Shown here piece by piece: positions 24,004-36,570 of a stretch of 64,000 nt of DNA. The position numbers were made by a program, and so were the translations under genes. The first letter of the stretch is position 1. Every line of letters begins with the position of its first letter. This stretch comes from Rhopalosiphum padi (taxonomy: Eukaryota > Arthropoda > Insecta > Hemiptera > Aphididae): NCBI RefSeq assembly GCF_020882245.1, contig NC_083597.1, forward strand, positions 34,760,652 to 34,824,651, given 5' to 3'. A model generated the notes under the pieces. That model was not told the origin of the DNA. It saw only the letters and a list, made by a program, of their open reading frames with translations, and did not search any database.

Positions 24004-27000
24004 ATGGCTGGGGAGAAGAAACCATTTTTACGACTTCCAAAATCTGTAAAGCCTGTATTATATGATTTATTTTTGAAGCCGGATTTGCAAAAATTCATAT
24101 TTGAAGGCAAGGAAACAGTTTCTATAAATGTAAGTATTATAGAATTGTATATTTTTTAATTTTCAGTGTATTGGTTCAACTTATATATTTACAATATATA
24201 ATTTACTTACTGTTTATTAGACTACCTAATAATACCTACTTATTGATTGTCATTAGGTAATTTTTTTTTATTAATTGCTTTCAGTTATCATTACTTTCAT
24301 AGAATTTAAATATTAATATTAAGTTTTTGAATTAGTGAAAACTAATAACATTATTTTATATAGTTAAGTTCTTGAAAATATGATACTTAAGTGAATATTA
24401 CATATTTAAATATTAATCAATTAGATCAATTATAATTTAGGTAATAATATTTTTAATTAATTAAATAAGTAATAACTTTTATGAAACTTGATTTTTCCAA
24501 CTACCTATAAATAATTTTAATTTTTAAACTGTTTTCACATATTATTATGCTTACATAATATTCAAAAAAATCACAAATTATATGATATAATACTTTAATT
24601 ATTTAATAGTTAAAAAAATATTATAAACAACGGGATTCTAAAGAAATTATATGCTTAGTGTTTTTTAAGTATGCCAAAAAGAAAAGGTTATTGTGTGTGA
24701 ATCATGTTTTAATTGTAAATTTATTCTTATAGAAATATATCAGTGTAATGACAGTGCTAAGTTAGAATTAAATAATAAATCATTGTATGTCTATCGTATA
24801 ATTTTTTAAAAGAAAAATGTATGGTAATGTTATGAATACCAAAAATACGAGGTTTATGTATTGCGAATTGCGATGCTCCTTTTCATATTTATATCTATGT
24901 AGTGTTTTTGGTTGTTTCCAAAAAAAAGATGACATTTGTTCATCCATTTTCTTCTAAGTGAAGTAGGTGATTGTAAAATAGGGTACTATAGTTAATTAAA
25001 TTTATTATAAAAAAGAATACACTTTATAGAAAATTATTGATTTGGAAATGACGTGCATTATAATTTATTATTTCAAGTTTTGTAGAAAAAAAGTATCTAT
25101 AGATACTAGTATAAATATTTTGAGATAATTGAAAGTTTCTATAGTTAATTCTTTTTGAATTAAAACAAAATAACAATTAATTTTGTCAAAAACCAAACTT
25201 GTTGAGTTCCTAGTTTTCCTCAATTTTCTTTTAGTTTTTTTCCAATTACTTAAAATGTTTCACATTTTATAATTATTATAATTCTTAAATTAACTAAATA
25301 TTTTTTATCTGGAAACTTTATAATAAAAAAACTATTATCAACAACTTCATGGGTGGTTTCTTTTGTTGTGAAGGAAAGTCAAAGTTTTCAACAATATTGA
25401 TTTTGTTTTTTTCTTGTATTTTAAAAATAAATAGTTGTATAAACTGTAATTTTTTCAAAAATGTTTAATTAAAATTGTCCATACATGATTTAATTTTCAA
25501 GTGTTTTGACTATTTATGTGTTATTTATAAAAATTTTAATTTCCTTCTTTATTTATTTTTTTTTCAATTTATGTATCATTAAATAGTTGTTTATTAATAA
25601 AAATCCTTTAAAATGTGATATAGCTCCTCATAATTTGTGCTTATTACAATAAAAATATCTAAAATATAATGTCAGTTATTATTTATAAGAGTAAATTTGA
25701 AACTGAAAAATTTTTTAATTGTGAAACTTTAGGCAAATTATAATATAAGGTTCTCATATTAAGTTTTCGTTGCATAAATTAAAAGAAAGTTTAGCATAAA
25801 TTGTTATAGCTGAAATAAAATTTTTTTCTGATTCAATATATAAATTAAAAGTAATTATTTTATTTTAGTTTAACTTTTGCAGTTTAAAACATATTATTTT
25901 TAGGAACTTGAAACTTTTCTTCAATTTATTATATTTTAATTTATTAAAAACAACTGGCATTTTCTAAATATTAAATTAATTTCAAGCTATTTATACCATT
26001 CTACACTACTATTGTTCGTTGCTATTGACCTATAAGTTAATAATAGCTATATAATAATATTATACTATGTAATAATAATATTGTTATCATAAAATAACGT
26101 GTGCGTTTTTTTGTTGGCAATAAGCCCATAGTAATATAATAATATACATTTTATAAAATAATAAATATCCTAAGAAATTTAGACTGGCTTAAAATCGTAT
26201 GCAATGATTTTATCATTTAATTCAAATTCAACTCATCCGTTTCAGTGATTGCTCAATGACGAAGTATCCTACTAACATCGATATTTACTATACGTCTAAT
26301 GTCTATGCAGCAGAGTGACTTCATCGGTGTTTAATTAAATTAAATCTGTTAAATCCACTCTGTTGAAAAAGTTAATTCGAATTAATCGAATTGCGTTATT
26401 TATTAATTTGTTTGTTTTGATTCTAAATTATTATTAAATGTATATAATTAATATGATGAGATCTTAATAGTTAATATATTTCTAATATTTACATTTATAT
26501 AAATCATGGTATTATTTATCGATGTATTGATAAATTGTAATGAATACCTAACTATTGAAGTGATGAAAGTTGGTATTACCGAAATCTTTTTATCTACAAA
26601 AATTAGTACAAAATAAAATAAGTCATAACTCTCTTAAATCACGCCATATTTTGTTATCTACAATTAAATTCGCACAAAATATGCTTATGAGTTCATTAAA
26701 TAGTATAAGTTAAATTATAACCATGCTAGTTAATATTATTTTAGGTCTTATTCTAATTATTTTGTTGCATTATTCAAGAATAGTACATAAACAATAACAA
26801 TGAACGGAAAATCTGCTATTTTAATCGTAGTGTAATTATTTTGTAATTAAAAATAAAAATGTTCTCACAGAATTAATTTAAAGTTATATCTAATACAATA
26901 AGTCAATAATAAATAAGATTTGTATCTTAATAGAAAATTAAAATTAGTTTAAAAACATCAAAACCCTATAATATTTCAATTAGAAAGTTTCTATTTATAC

Positions 27001-30000
27001 TATATATATATATAAATATTTTGGTACCGAAAACCTGAAAGTTAAATTCTTATAAACAACATTTTAAAACTTCTAATTATACTTTGTAATAATATAATAT
27101 GTAATAGTGTTTTGGTGATCAATTATTTTAAAATATTACAGTGGTTAGTGGTTTAAGACACTTCTTTCTTTAACTATCAAGGTCAACGATACTAGTTTAT
27201 TTAAAGAAAGATGATATGGTATTATTATTTATTATACTATACATAATATATTATTTAGGTACTCTGTATTATAATACATATATGAGATAATAAGAAATGT
27301 AATATTTCGAAAGAAAAAATTGTATACATTGATCACGCAGGTGTCCAATAGTATGTACACAATAACATAACTGTACCACTGCGGCTCCCCCGTACATATG
27401 CATTTCAATTCTTTTATACACGAATAACTGTACCCTATGAACAGTTATAAGCTGACAGATTTATCCAAATGTACACCGTACGGCGTACACATGTGCTAGT
27501 TATTTTCAAATTAAATACATTCTTATATAATATTTATGTGTTAACCAAACTATAGATTCTTTGTTAAAATATTAAATTAAGAAGTATATTTTAATATTCT
27601 ATCATATTTGACAAACAAAATTTATATATTAATATTATGTATTTATGTATCATAAATATCTAATATTTACAAGAATATTAATTCGTATTTTTGGTCTAGA
27701 CTATATATTTATTTTTTTATAGGGATTTGAAAATTTTATGTATATGTTATATAAACAATGAATTTTTTAAAACATTTAGATTGATTTTATTTTATTGCCT
27801 ATTTTCACCACGAACTTATTTACACTGTTCTACGGTATGTCGGTATTCCGGGTATTGACTCAAATGTCAATAGTTTTTAAGATATAATTTTTGATTATCT
27901 ATCTCCTGGAGAATATGAATGTAAGATGTTAAAAAGAACCATAAAAATAATACTTATATATGTTACATGACTTCATTTTTTATATATCGAGACAGTGCCA
28001 CAGCGCACACAATAGCTCATAATATAATATCTCAACTATTGGCGAATAATAAATAATTTTTACGTGAAGTATTTAGATTATGAGACTAATTACTATATAA
28101 TAGCTTTATAATTATTAAATATTATTTTAACAGTTTTTTTATAATTAAATAAATAATGTGTTAATTTTAATTTTTTAGACTGTTTATATGTAACAATATG
28201 GAATACTGTATTATAGAAATCTTTAAGAGAAATATTAACTTCATAATATTAGCTGAGAACTCGGAACAGATGAAGATTTAATGCTTAAATTTAATATAAT
28301 TAATATTGATGTTTATACTTAATGAATAAAATAATGATAACATTTTTGATACTGCCATAAACTATAAACCTACTATAGATTATTAAATGTGTATGTATAT
28401 TATGGGAAGTGTATGATCTATGATAGATGTGGACAACTTAAAGTTCCTTAAAAGCCAATTTTTAAGACTAAAAATTAGCGGGCCAGAGCATCGAAAGAAA
28501 AAAAAGTCAATAAAATTTAAAATGTATTATTAGCATTTACTTTTTATATTAATTATGTTTACTACATGTTTAAATGTTAAAATAAAATACAAATAGCCAC
28601 TAAAATGTTAAAAATTAATTTTAAAATGTAACACGAGTAAATTAAAAAGATTACGCGGGCCTATCCTTGATCTATGGTAAGAGAGTAATAATTTAGTTTC
28701 AAGGCCGTAATTAAAAAAAATCCTGGGAGGATATAAGTATATAGATACTTACATATTACCTTACAGCAATGTTTCCCAATATTTTTGTTATGGCGACCCT
28801 CAAATTTACCCTTTGTTTTTATACGACCCACCCCTCTAAAAAAAAATGTAATTGTGTAGTATGATTATATATTTATTTATGAGTAAGTTTAGTCAGTCGC
28901 GACCCATAGGCCATAATTTGGGAAACACTGATTTATAGTATACCTTATATTCACCACTAAAATGTTTCTATTTTTAAAATTTTTTTGGGGATCTAGACCA
29001 CTGCCGCCCCCTCCCGCAATTACGGCTTTGCTGAAGGTCATATTATTGATTGTTTTATTGATAATATCAAATGCAAAAACCACATGACCTAAAAGCTCCC
29101 CGGCTGAAGATAGGAAAGATGTCTATACAAAAGTTTAGAAAAAAAGAGTATGGTAGAAAGAAAGTTAGTCCATAAAATTCGGAAAATTAAAAAAAAACTT
29201 AAATACATAAATATAAATAATATCTTTGTATATACTTTAGTTGTTTAGTTAATGTGTTTTTATACTGGTTGGTTCTTATTCACCAAGCATACTCGCACTC
29301 ATTTTTTCCTCTAATAATGCATTTCTTTAAAATATAAATTTTGAAATTTTTAAGTTTACTTAATTTCGAATATTTTGATTTTTTTTTATGTTATCTAAAG
29401 AATGTCCTGTTTCGATTTCAATTTATTTTTAAATTCTAAGTAGAGCGATAAATGTATTGATTTTACAATGTTGTGTGTTTTTTTTCTCTATACACGATAT
29501 TTAGTCGATAAAGTGGTTAATTTTCAACTTTGATGGTGGTTTTGAATAGATAATTGAATTTAGTTTGTACTGAAGAAAATTCTAAATAACGGAGAAAAAC
29601 AAACCCGTAATTAAGGAAAAGCGGGAATTTTAAGGCAAATCCAGTATTTGACAAAATCGTTTTGTGTTTTTTTGATGTTTATCAAAAACCATAACTAACA
29701 ACTATACAAACTTGAAATTTTCACCAAATACACTGTTCAGCGAGAAAACGCGCCGCAGACCGACCAAAATCAGTTTTTCTGCACATTCCCAAATGATACC
29801 CAGTCATAAGTGAATCAGTATCTTGGTGACGCGGGGGGTTGCGCAAAATCAGCGCGTTCTCTCGCTGGACAGAGTATAAGATAGGGTAGTTAATAGTTAT
29901 ATGATGATTTTTATACATATATTTTTCAAAATATTTTTACTATAGGCATGAGACATTTTTGATTTATATATTTTTTCTATGAATGTTAATTAAAAATTAT

Positions 30001-33000
30001 TCGTTGTGTCAAAGTTATTGAAAACTTCATACTATAGATTCCACATAAATTGTTTTTTTTTATTTGTAGATATAAAAATTATGTAATTTAAATATGTTTG
30101 TGTAGGTTTTCTATGATAATAATGTCTGTTCTGATAATTAAAAAGAACAAAGTTGTTTTTAATGCTGTGTACTACTGTCAATATATTTATAAAATCTTAA
30201 TGCCTTTCGATTATTTATATTAACTATTATTGTACTTAATAAATAAAGTATTTACTTATTTTTAATTTCATAGGTTTTGGAACCAACCAAAGAAATAACT
30301 TTACATGCATTGGATTTAAAAATTGAAGAAGTTGAATTAAAAGACTCTGATGGGTTTATTTCCAAACCTTCTGTTACATTATCAGCTGAAGATGAGACAG
30401 TCACTTTAAGATTTGATAAAGAACTAAAAATTGGCGAAGCATATTTAAAATTTATATTTATTGGAGAACTCAATGACAAAATGAAAGGATTTTACCGTAG
30501 TAAATATGTTAGGTGAGCTTAATCAAATTATTTATCAGATGGCTTTGCAATTTTTTTCTTCTTTTGCAAAAAAATTGCATAGTGTGACTGAAAGCGGCAA
30601 TCCAGTTGAATTAAACTCGGCTGTTACCATGTTGTGTTCAACTAATGCACGTAAAGTGTTCCCTTGTTGGGACGAACCGAGTCTGAAAGCTGTATTTGAT
30701 ATATCTATTGCCGTGTGTAACACATCTCATCTGGCTTTATCTAATATGGTAAGAATATTCTATTAATTGTATGTAATTTTTTTTGTTTTAAGTCCAAGTG
30801 GAGAAGAAAAATATTCAGCAGTTACTCAATTTGAAGCAACTGATGCAAGAAGATGTTTTCCCTGTTGGGACGAGCCGGCTATTAAAGCTGAATTCAACAT
30901 TGTATTGTCTGTGCCACAAAACAAAACGGCTCTTTCCAACATGGTACATTTTCATTAAATTAATTTATATTTATTTTATTTTTATATTGTTAATCTATTT
31001 TTAGCCTGTGATTTCTGATACAACTGAAGAAAATGGGGATCGTTTGCTTAAATTTCAAAAAACTCCAATAATGTCAACTTATTTGGTTGCTGTCGTTGTA
31101 GGAGATTTCGATTACGTGGAGGACAAAGATTCAGACGGTGTTTTAATCCGAGTATATACACCAATTGGAAAAAGTGAACAAGGAAAATTTGCATTGGAAG
31201 TGGCCAAATGTGCATTACCTTACTACAAAGATTATTTCCAAGTAGCCTACCCTTTACCAAAAATGGATTTAATAGCTATTGCTGACTTTTCATCTGGTAA
31301 CTTTGTTTGTTTTAACTTCATAAGTATTAAATATTAATTATCATTTATTTATCAATATATTTTTAGGCGCTATGGAAAATTGGGGCTTAGTAACCTATAG
31401 AGAATCATGTCTCTTAGTTGATCCAGACAATACTTCAGCAGTTCGTAAACAATGGATAGCTTTAGTTGTTGGACATGAGCTGGCCCACCAATGGTTTGGA
31501 AATTTAGTTACAATGGAGTGGTGGACACATCTTTGGCTAAATGAGGGATACGCTTCATTTGTAGAGTTTCTTTGTGTGGAACATTTATTCCCAGAATATG
31601 ATATATGGACACAATTTGTCACAGAGACATATATTAGAGCACTTGAGTTGGATGCTTTAAATAGTAGTCATCCCATTGAAATACCAGTAGGCCATCCATC
31701 TGAAATTGATGAAATATTTGATGACATTTCATACAACAAAGGGGCATCAGTGATCAGAATGTTACATAATTTTATTGGAGATCAAGTAAATTATTATTAA
31801 TTAATTAAAAAGTTCTTTGCTTTTTATATCAATATTTATAAATTTTAGGATTTCCGTAAAGGAATGAATCTATATTTGACTAAACATCAATACGGCAATA
31901 CATTTACTGAAGATTTATGGGCAGCCTTAGAAGAAGCCAGTAATAAACCTGTTAAAGATGTTATGTCTACATGGACATTACAAAAAGGTTTTCCTGTAAT
32001 AACTGTTGAAAAAGAAACTCAAAATCCTGATGGATCAAGAGTTCTTACTGTATCTCAAACTAAGTTTACTGCTAATGGACAAGTTGATGGTAATTTCTAA
32101 AACATTGGTATTCTTTTTCTTTTTAATGAAAAATATATATATTTAGGTTATGGTCATTTATGGATGGTTCCATTAACGTTTTCTACATCTCGAAATCCTG
32201 GAGTTGTATGTCATAAAGATATAATGTCCGAAATTCAAAAGGATATAATCATTCCTGCTAATGTAATCTCACCAGGAGAATGGGTTAAAGTAAACCCCAG
32301 TACTGTTGGATATTATAGAACTCGTTATACACCAGAATTACTTAATAATTTTGTACCATCTATATCATCAAGAACATTGCCACCTTTAGATCGCCTTGGG
32401 TTACTCGATGATCTTTTTGCTCTTGTTCAAGCTGGTCTCTCTAGTACAGATGAAGTACTAAATTTAATGTTGGCTATGACAGATGAAGACAATTACTCTG
32501 TATGGTCATCAATGAGTAATGTGCTTGGTAAATTAGCTATATTGTTATCTAATGTGGAAGGAGATACAGAACAATTATTTAAACAATACAACAGAATTCT
32601 TTTAAAAAAAATATCAACAAAATTGGGATGGACACCTCAACCTAATGAAAGTCACCTTGAAACAATGCTGAGAGGTTTAGTAATGGCTCGTTTGGTATCT
32701 AGTGCTGATCCTGATGTTATATCTGAAGCCAAGATAAAGTTTGCTAATCACCTAAGTGGTAAAGAAACCATTGTAGCTGATTTAAGAAGTCCTATATATA
32801 AGGCTTGTTTGTCATCTGGTGATGAGACCACTTTTAATCAATTATTACAGGTTTAATATAATACTAAATATACTCATATAAGTCAAAATTAAGTATCTCT
32901 TAAATTGTAATAATTATTTTAGCTCTATAGAGGAACTGATTTACATGAAGAAAAGGATAGGATATGCAGAGCGATGGGCGCATCTAAAAATAAAGATATA

Positions 33001-33525
33001 TTAAAAAAAGTCCTTGATTTTGCAATGTCTGTAAGTTATTATAAAGTGGTCATCAGAGTATGATAATGCAGTTTTATTTTATTTTATAGGATGAAGTTCG
33101 TTCACAAGATACTGTATTTGTAATAATTTCTGTTGGTGGGTCTAAAGTTGGTAGAGATTTAGCTTGGCAATTCATTCAAGACAACTGGTCAAAATTATTT
33201 AATCAATACCAGGTAAACAAAGCTTACTCTTAGCTTAATTCTTACAAAATTTAATTTAATTTTTTTTTTATAATTGTATTTAATATCAACTACTGAATTT
33301 TTTTAGGGCGGTTTCTTATTAACTCGTTTGGTGAAAAATACAACAGAAAATTTTGCTTCTATTGAAAAAGCTGAAGAAGTAGAAAATTTCTTCAAACAAA
33401 ATGGTTGTGTTGGTGCTGAAAGAACAATCCAACAAGCTTGTGAAACTATTCGTTTAAATGCTGCATGGTTAAAAAGAGACTATGAAAAATTACAAAATTT
33501 CCTTCAAAAAGTAGTCCAAAAATGA
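24004..33525 (+). CDS. Psa: Puromycin-sensitive aminopeptidase (M1)
   Basis: Zinc M1 metallo-aminopeptidase, cytosolic in the PSA/NPEPPS family, trimming N-terminal residues from peptides. Coding exons: 24,004-24,129; 30,274-30,512; one of 30,583-30,748 or 30,793-30,943; 31,005-31,296; 31,367-31,785; 31,849-32,089; 32,147-32,850; 32,923-33,030; 33,090-33,212; 33,307-33,525. All phases join; with the second alternative exon the protein is 873 aa, as expected without the mammalian N-terminal extension. Seen: MAGEKKPFLRLPKSVKP start, TQFE at 133-136 (substrate amino-group binding), GAMENWG at 270-276, zinc motif HELAH 306-310 with Glu329 in NEGYASF, catalytic-type Tyr392 in SYNKGA, then the helical ERAP1-C-like domain. 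No signal peptide is present. Intron 1 is 6.1 kb. The duplicated exon pair is described separately. Confidence 0.95.
25975..26070. repeat. Dispersed repeat, copy 2
   Basis: Related to 1718-1812 by a shared series of blocks ('taatttcaagct', 'ttataccat', 'tataagttaat', 'atattatac'). Divergence between the copies is high, which suggests an old family. It lies in Psa intron 1. Confidence 0.4.
28700..29030. mobile_element. TIR element 'CAARGCCGTAATT', short copy
   Basis: The left end CAAGGCCGTAATT and the right end (reverse complement of CAAAGCCGTAATTG) are inverted. The right 90 nt ('ttcaccactaaaatgtttcta...' to the end) closely match the right end of the 47,933-48,947 element, so both belong to one family. 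A separate hAT-like MITE is inserted inside (28,767-28,930). No clear target duplication is seen for the outer element. Confidence 0.6.
28767..28930. mobile_element. hAT-like MITE nested in another element
   Basis: The ends are CAATGTTTCCCAA and the reverse complement of CAGTGTTTCCCAA, a classic hAT TIR. Flanking octamers CCTTACAG and ATTTATAG match at 5 of 8 positions, so the target duplication is decayed. The insertion is within the 28,700-29,030 element. 164 bp, non-coding. Confidence 0.65.
29731..29874. mobile_element. TA-flanked MITE (144 bp)
   Basis: The left end CACTGTTCAGCGAGAAAACGC and the right end (reverse complement of CTCTGTCCAGCGAGAGAACGC) are imperfect inverted repeats bordered by TA on both sides. 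This fits a Tc1/mariner-type non-autonomous element. It is GC-richer than the surrounding Psa intron and has no coding. Confidence 0.6.
30583..30748 (+). CDS. Psa: Psa alternative exon A (variant)
   Basis: A 166-nt exon flanked by a strong acceptor (pyrimidine tract, then TTGCATAG) and donor (ATG|GTAAGA). It enters in the same phase as exon B (third base of a Ser codon) and ends with the same ALSNM and phase 0. Its 56 residues align to exon B with conserved SAVT, NAR, FPCWDEP and KA.F blocks but five extra residues near the start. The TQFE motif of exon B is replaced by TMLC, so the Gln and the Glu that in M1 enzymes contact the substrate amino group are missing. The frame is open and splice sites are intact, so this looks like a used alternative exon and not a dead copy; expression cannot be shown from sequence. 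Confidence 0.8.
30793..30943 (+). CDS. Psa: Psa alternative exon B (canonical)
   Basis: A 151-nt exon starting after TGTTTTAAG and ending ATG|GTACAT. It encodes the standard PSA stretch with 'SAVTQFEATDARRCFPCWDE', the conserved N-terminal-domain block containing the substrate-binding Gln134 and Glu136. Only 44 nt separate it from exon A, against a minimum of 57 nt for the other introns modelled in the window. Confidence 0.9.
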
Positions 33526-36139
33526 CTTTAATGACTAAAAGCTTGCTCAATAATGCTCAATGACTGTTCCAGTTAGTCAAAAACATACTTATCATTGAGT
33601 TTTAAAAAAAATGATTTGTTCCTATGTATATATATTTTATTAAATATAATTAATAATTTAAATTTTGTTTAACTAAGATTAAATGAGATAATTTATTTAT
33701 ATAAAATATGTATAAAATATATTATCAACTATACTAATGCAACTTATTAAAATTTGTTATGAAAATGTTTAATATTAACAAATACTTGGAACACATTTTT
33801 TTTAAATCAAATTATTTATTATTTAATACTTAATTAAACCATTTATTTTCAGGTTAGACATAATAAAAAGAAGCAGCATTTTATTAACGTTTTTCGTTAA
33901 CCAAAGTCATTTTGTTACATTAATGTAAATGTTTAATGGCATAACCTATCTTATACTGGGCATATATTCTTTTTTTCATTAATATAAATTTATTCTTTAT
34001 GGTTTAATTGTTTATTTATTTGATCTATAATGTGACTATAATAATACCTGTAATAGTGGTATCGACAAGTATTTTTTGAAAAATGGTTAGATGTCATCAA
34101 CCAACTTTACTTCACTAAGTGGTAATGATGTCAAAGCTCTAAAATGAATACATACCCATTGAGCAAATTGAATACATTTTAGTTATTTTTAGATTAATAA
34201 GAAATGTATAGAAATGTAAAATACATTTTCAAAATCTCAAGCAAACAAAAATAAATACTTTTATTAATAAAAATAAAGAAAATAATTATAAAGAACACAT
34301 ATATATTATGATACTTTCTTGCTTAAAGTGTTGTATGGTCCTTTGAAAAGCATTTTAAGCAAGTTTGACTATATTAAATTCAGCACTGTAAAAAATACTT
34401 TTAAAATGTACTTGAGTTATTACTCAAATACTTATAAAATAAAGTATTTAAAATACCCCCCAATTAGTATCTATAGAAAGAAATTTGAAATAATCTTCAA
34501 TAATAAAAAAAAAAAACGATTCTATTTAATTTTAAGTATTTAGATATATTAGTCAAAAATTTGAGTGTTGCATTTTAAAAGCATTATTTGTTCGAAATGT
34601 TAATCTGTCAATGTTAGTTATTTTGTAATAGATGAAAACTAAAACTGATATTTATTTCTCCATAAATGAAAAATGATTATTATAATATAATTATTTTATA
34701 ACATTGAAGCATGACGACGACAGTGCGATATATATAACAAGGATTATAAATAGAAACAAATTATTAAAGGAATAAAAAAAGTATTCAATAATAAATACCA
34801 TTCAAATACTTCAACCTACTAAAGAAATTAAAAAAAAAAAAAGTTAACTTCCTCAGTACTCACTAACATTATTAGTGATTGAAGTACAAATGTTACCAGT
34901 ACCAGTGATAATTCAATATTCACACGTTTAATCTCACAATTTTTGTTGGGTAATTCGTTATTAGGTACTTATCAAAAAATAGCAATCTCACCAACTTTAA
35001 CCATTCTATTATTACTCAAATTATCGTATTCTATCATATGTTCACAACAACATTTTTGAAATATTTAGATTCATTTTAAGGTAATTATAAATGACAAATC
35101 TGTTCACACAAACACTACAACGCTAAATATTGGTATAAAAATTAACAACTGCTAGAATTATTAAATTTAATAATATGATATTATTAGTATTAGATAAATG
35201 CTATTTTCTTTAACTGCTTCTAGCAAAAATTGATTCAACCCACAGGCCACAGTTTTACTAATAGAAATTCCAGTACTATAAAAAAATACCATTATAAAAA
35301 TAGATGGTAGATAGAATCTTTCTGTTCAATAGCGTAAGTAATAACTAATAAGTATACAATTACATATTTTTGATTATTATAATAATTCTCATTATCATTA
35401 TGTCTATGATCTGACGTAAACATATTAGGTGCTACAGAATAAAATAATTACTCTCAACCTTTTAAAATAATCATAAAAATAGTACATAATACAATACACT
35501 GATATATTTTAAAATTTGTTAAAACACAAAACAGAAAATTAAATTTTTTCGATAATTTTTGAACGATAAGGTTAATAAAAAAAATTATACTATACAATAG
35601 TCCAATACCAAGAGAAACGGTTATTTGGCTGTTTCGCAATTAGAAAAAAACAAAATTTATACTTCTGAAGTGATTAAGATTTCTTAGTTTCGAGGTAATT
35701 AACACATTTGTATCAAACTCTTACGATGGTATTTCTTTAAAACATAAGCAGTTAAGCTAAGAAATCTAAAAACATTAAACTAAATTCAAACTAAGTTTAT
35801 GATAGCCAATAGGTTAGATTAAGTAATAAGTATAAATTTTAAATTATCATTTAGACTGAATTCGTGACTAAACCAATAGTTGATTATAGTTATAGTTAGT
35901 TTAATCATGCCTAAGTTCTAATTATTAATTATTATATTAGTAATAATGTATTACCTACGTTAGGGATAAATTTCGTTGATTTCAAATTAATAAAAAAAAC
36001 AAACAGGTGTACTATCTACACAACAATGGGGACTAGAGAATACAGACAGTCACACTACTAACTGTTTATAGTGACTAATGACTATAGTAAGCTTAACATT
36101 AATTTTATTTAATTTTAACAAGAAGACTTAATTCTGTTA
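33526..36139. other. Psa 3' flank and intergenic DNA
   Basis: Holds the Psa 3' UTR; AATAAA-type signals occur (for example near 33,863), but the cleavage site is not certain. The remainder is AT-rich and shows no recognised gene on either strand. Small frames at 34,319 and 35,454 (minus) have no known motif. Confidence 0.5.
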
Positions 36140-36570
36140 ATTCAAACGAAACTAACTCGGTCAACTCGGAAACTCCAAAGCAAATTGCAGTCCGTCCTAA
36201 AGTAAGTCTATGCGCATTTCCCTCCATAAACCTCACACATCATGTGATCGGGTGGTTGGCTAGACTGCTCGACACCTACCAGGAAAATGGCGACGTCTGG
36301 CTTGACGTCATTTGCGTCGTTTTGCTTCTATTGTACGTATCTCGTACCGTGAAAGAAAAAATATTTTCATTTCTCTTGGAGATGTAACGTTTGTTGTTCT
36401 CGTGCCGTATTTTTTTCTTTTCCGTATGATACGTTTCGTGCGCATCGGTCCTTATTAGTTTGGTTTATATTGTGTTTAAAATAATTTTTCCGCACTGACG
36501 TTTTCATTTACACGATAAATTCGCGTACTTGCCGCCTTAAGAACAATTGTAATTAAATATCTCTGTCAAA
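36140..36570 (+). promoter_or_regulatory. LSM14 promoter and 5' UTR region
   Basis: GC and CG content rises just before the LSM14 start codon. An 'AAAATGGCGAC' element at about 36,284 resembles the YY1/Pleiohomeotic core found near some housekeeping promoters; this is suggestive only. No TATA box is evident, fitting a broadly expressed gene. Confidence 0.4.

Larger units (their letters stand above)
24130..30273 (+). other. Psa intron 1 (6.1 kb)
   Basis: The intron starts GTAAGT after codon 42 and ends TTTCATAG before 30,274. It is AT-rich and holds the second copy of the dispersed repeat (25,975-26,070), a nested TIR element pair (28,700-29,030) and a TA-flanked MITE (29,731-29,874). No additional exon-like frame with recognisable homology was seen. 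Confidence 0.7.

Noticed and set aside
30798..31004. Second plus frame across Psa exon B
   Set aside because: Out of frame with the conserved FPCWDEP coding; shadow of the exon.
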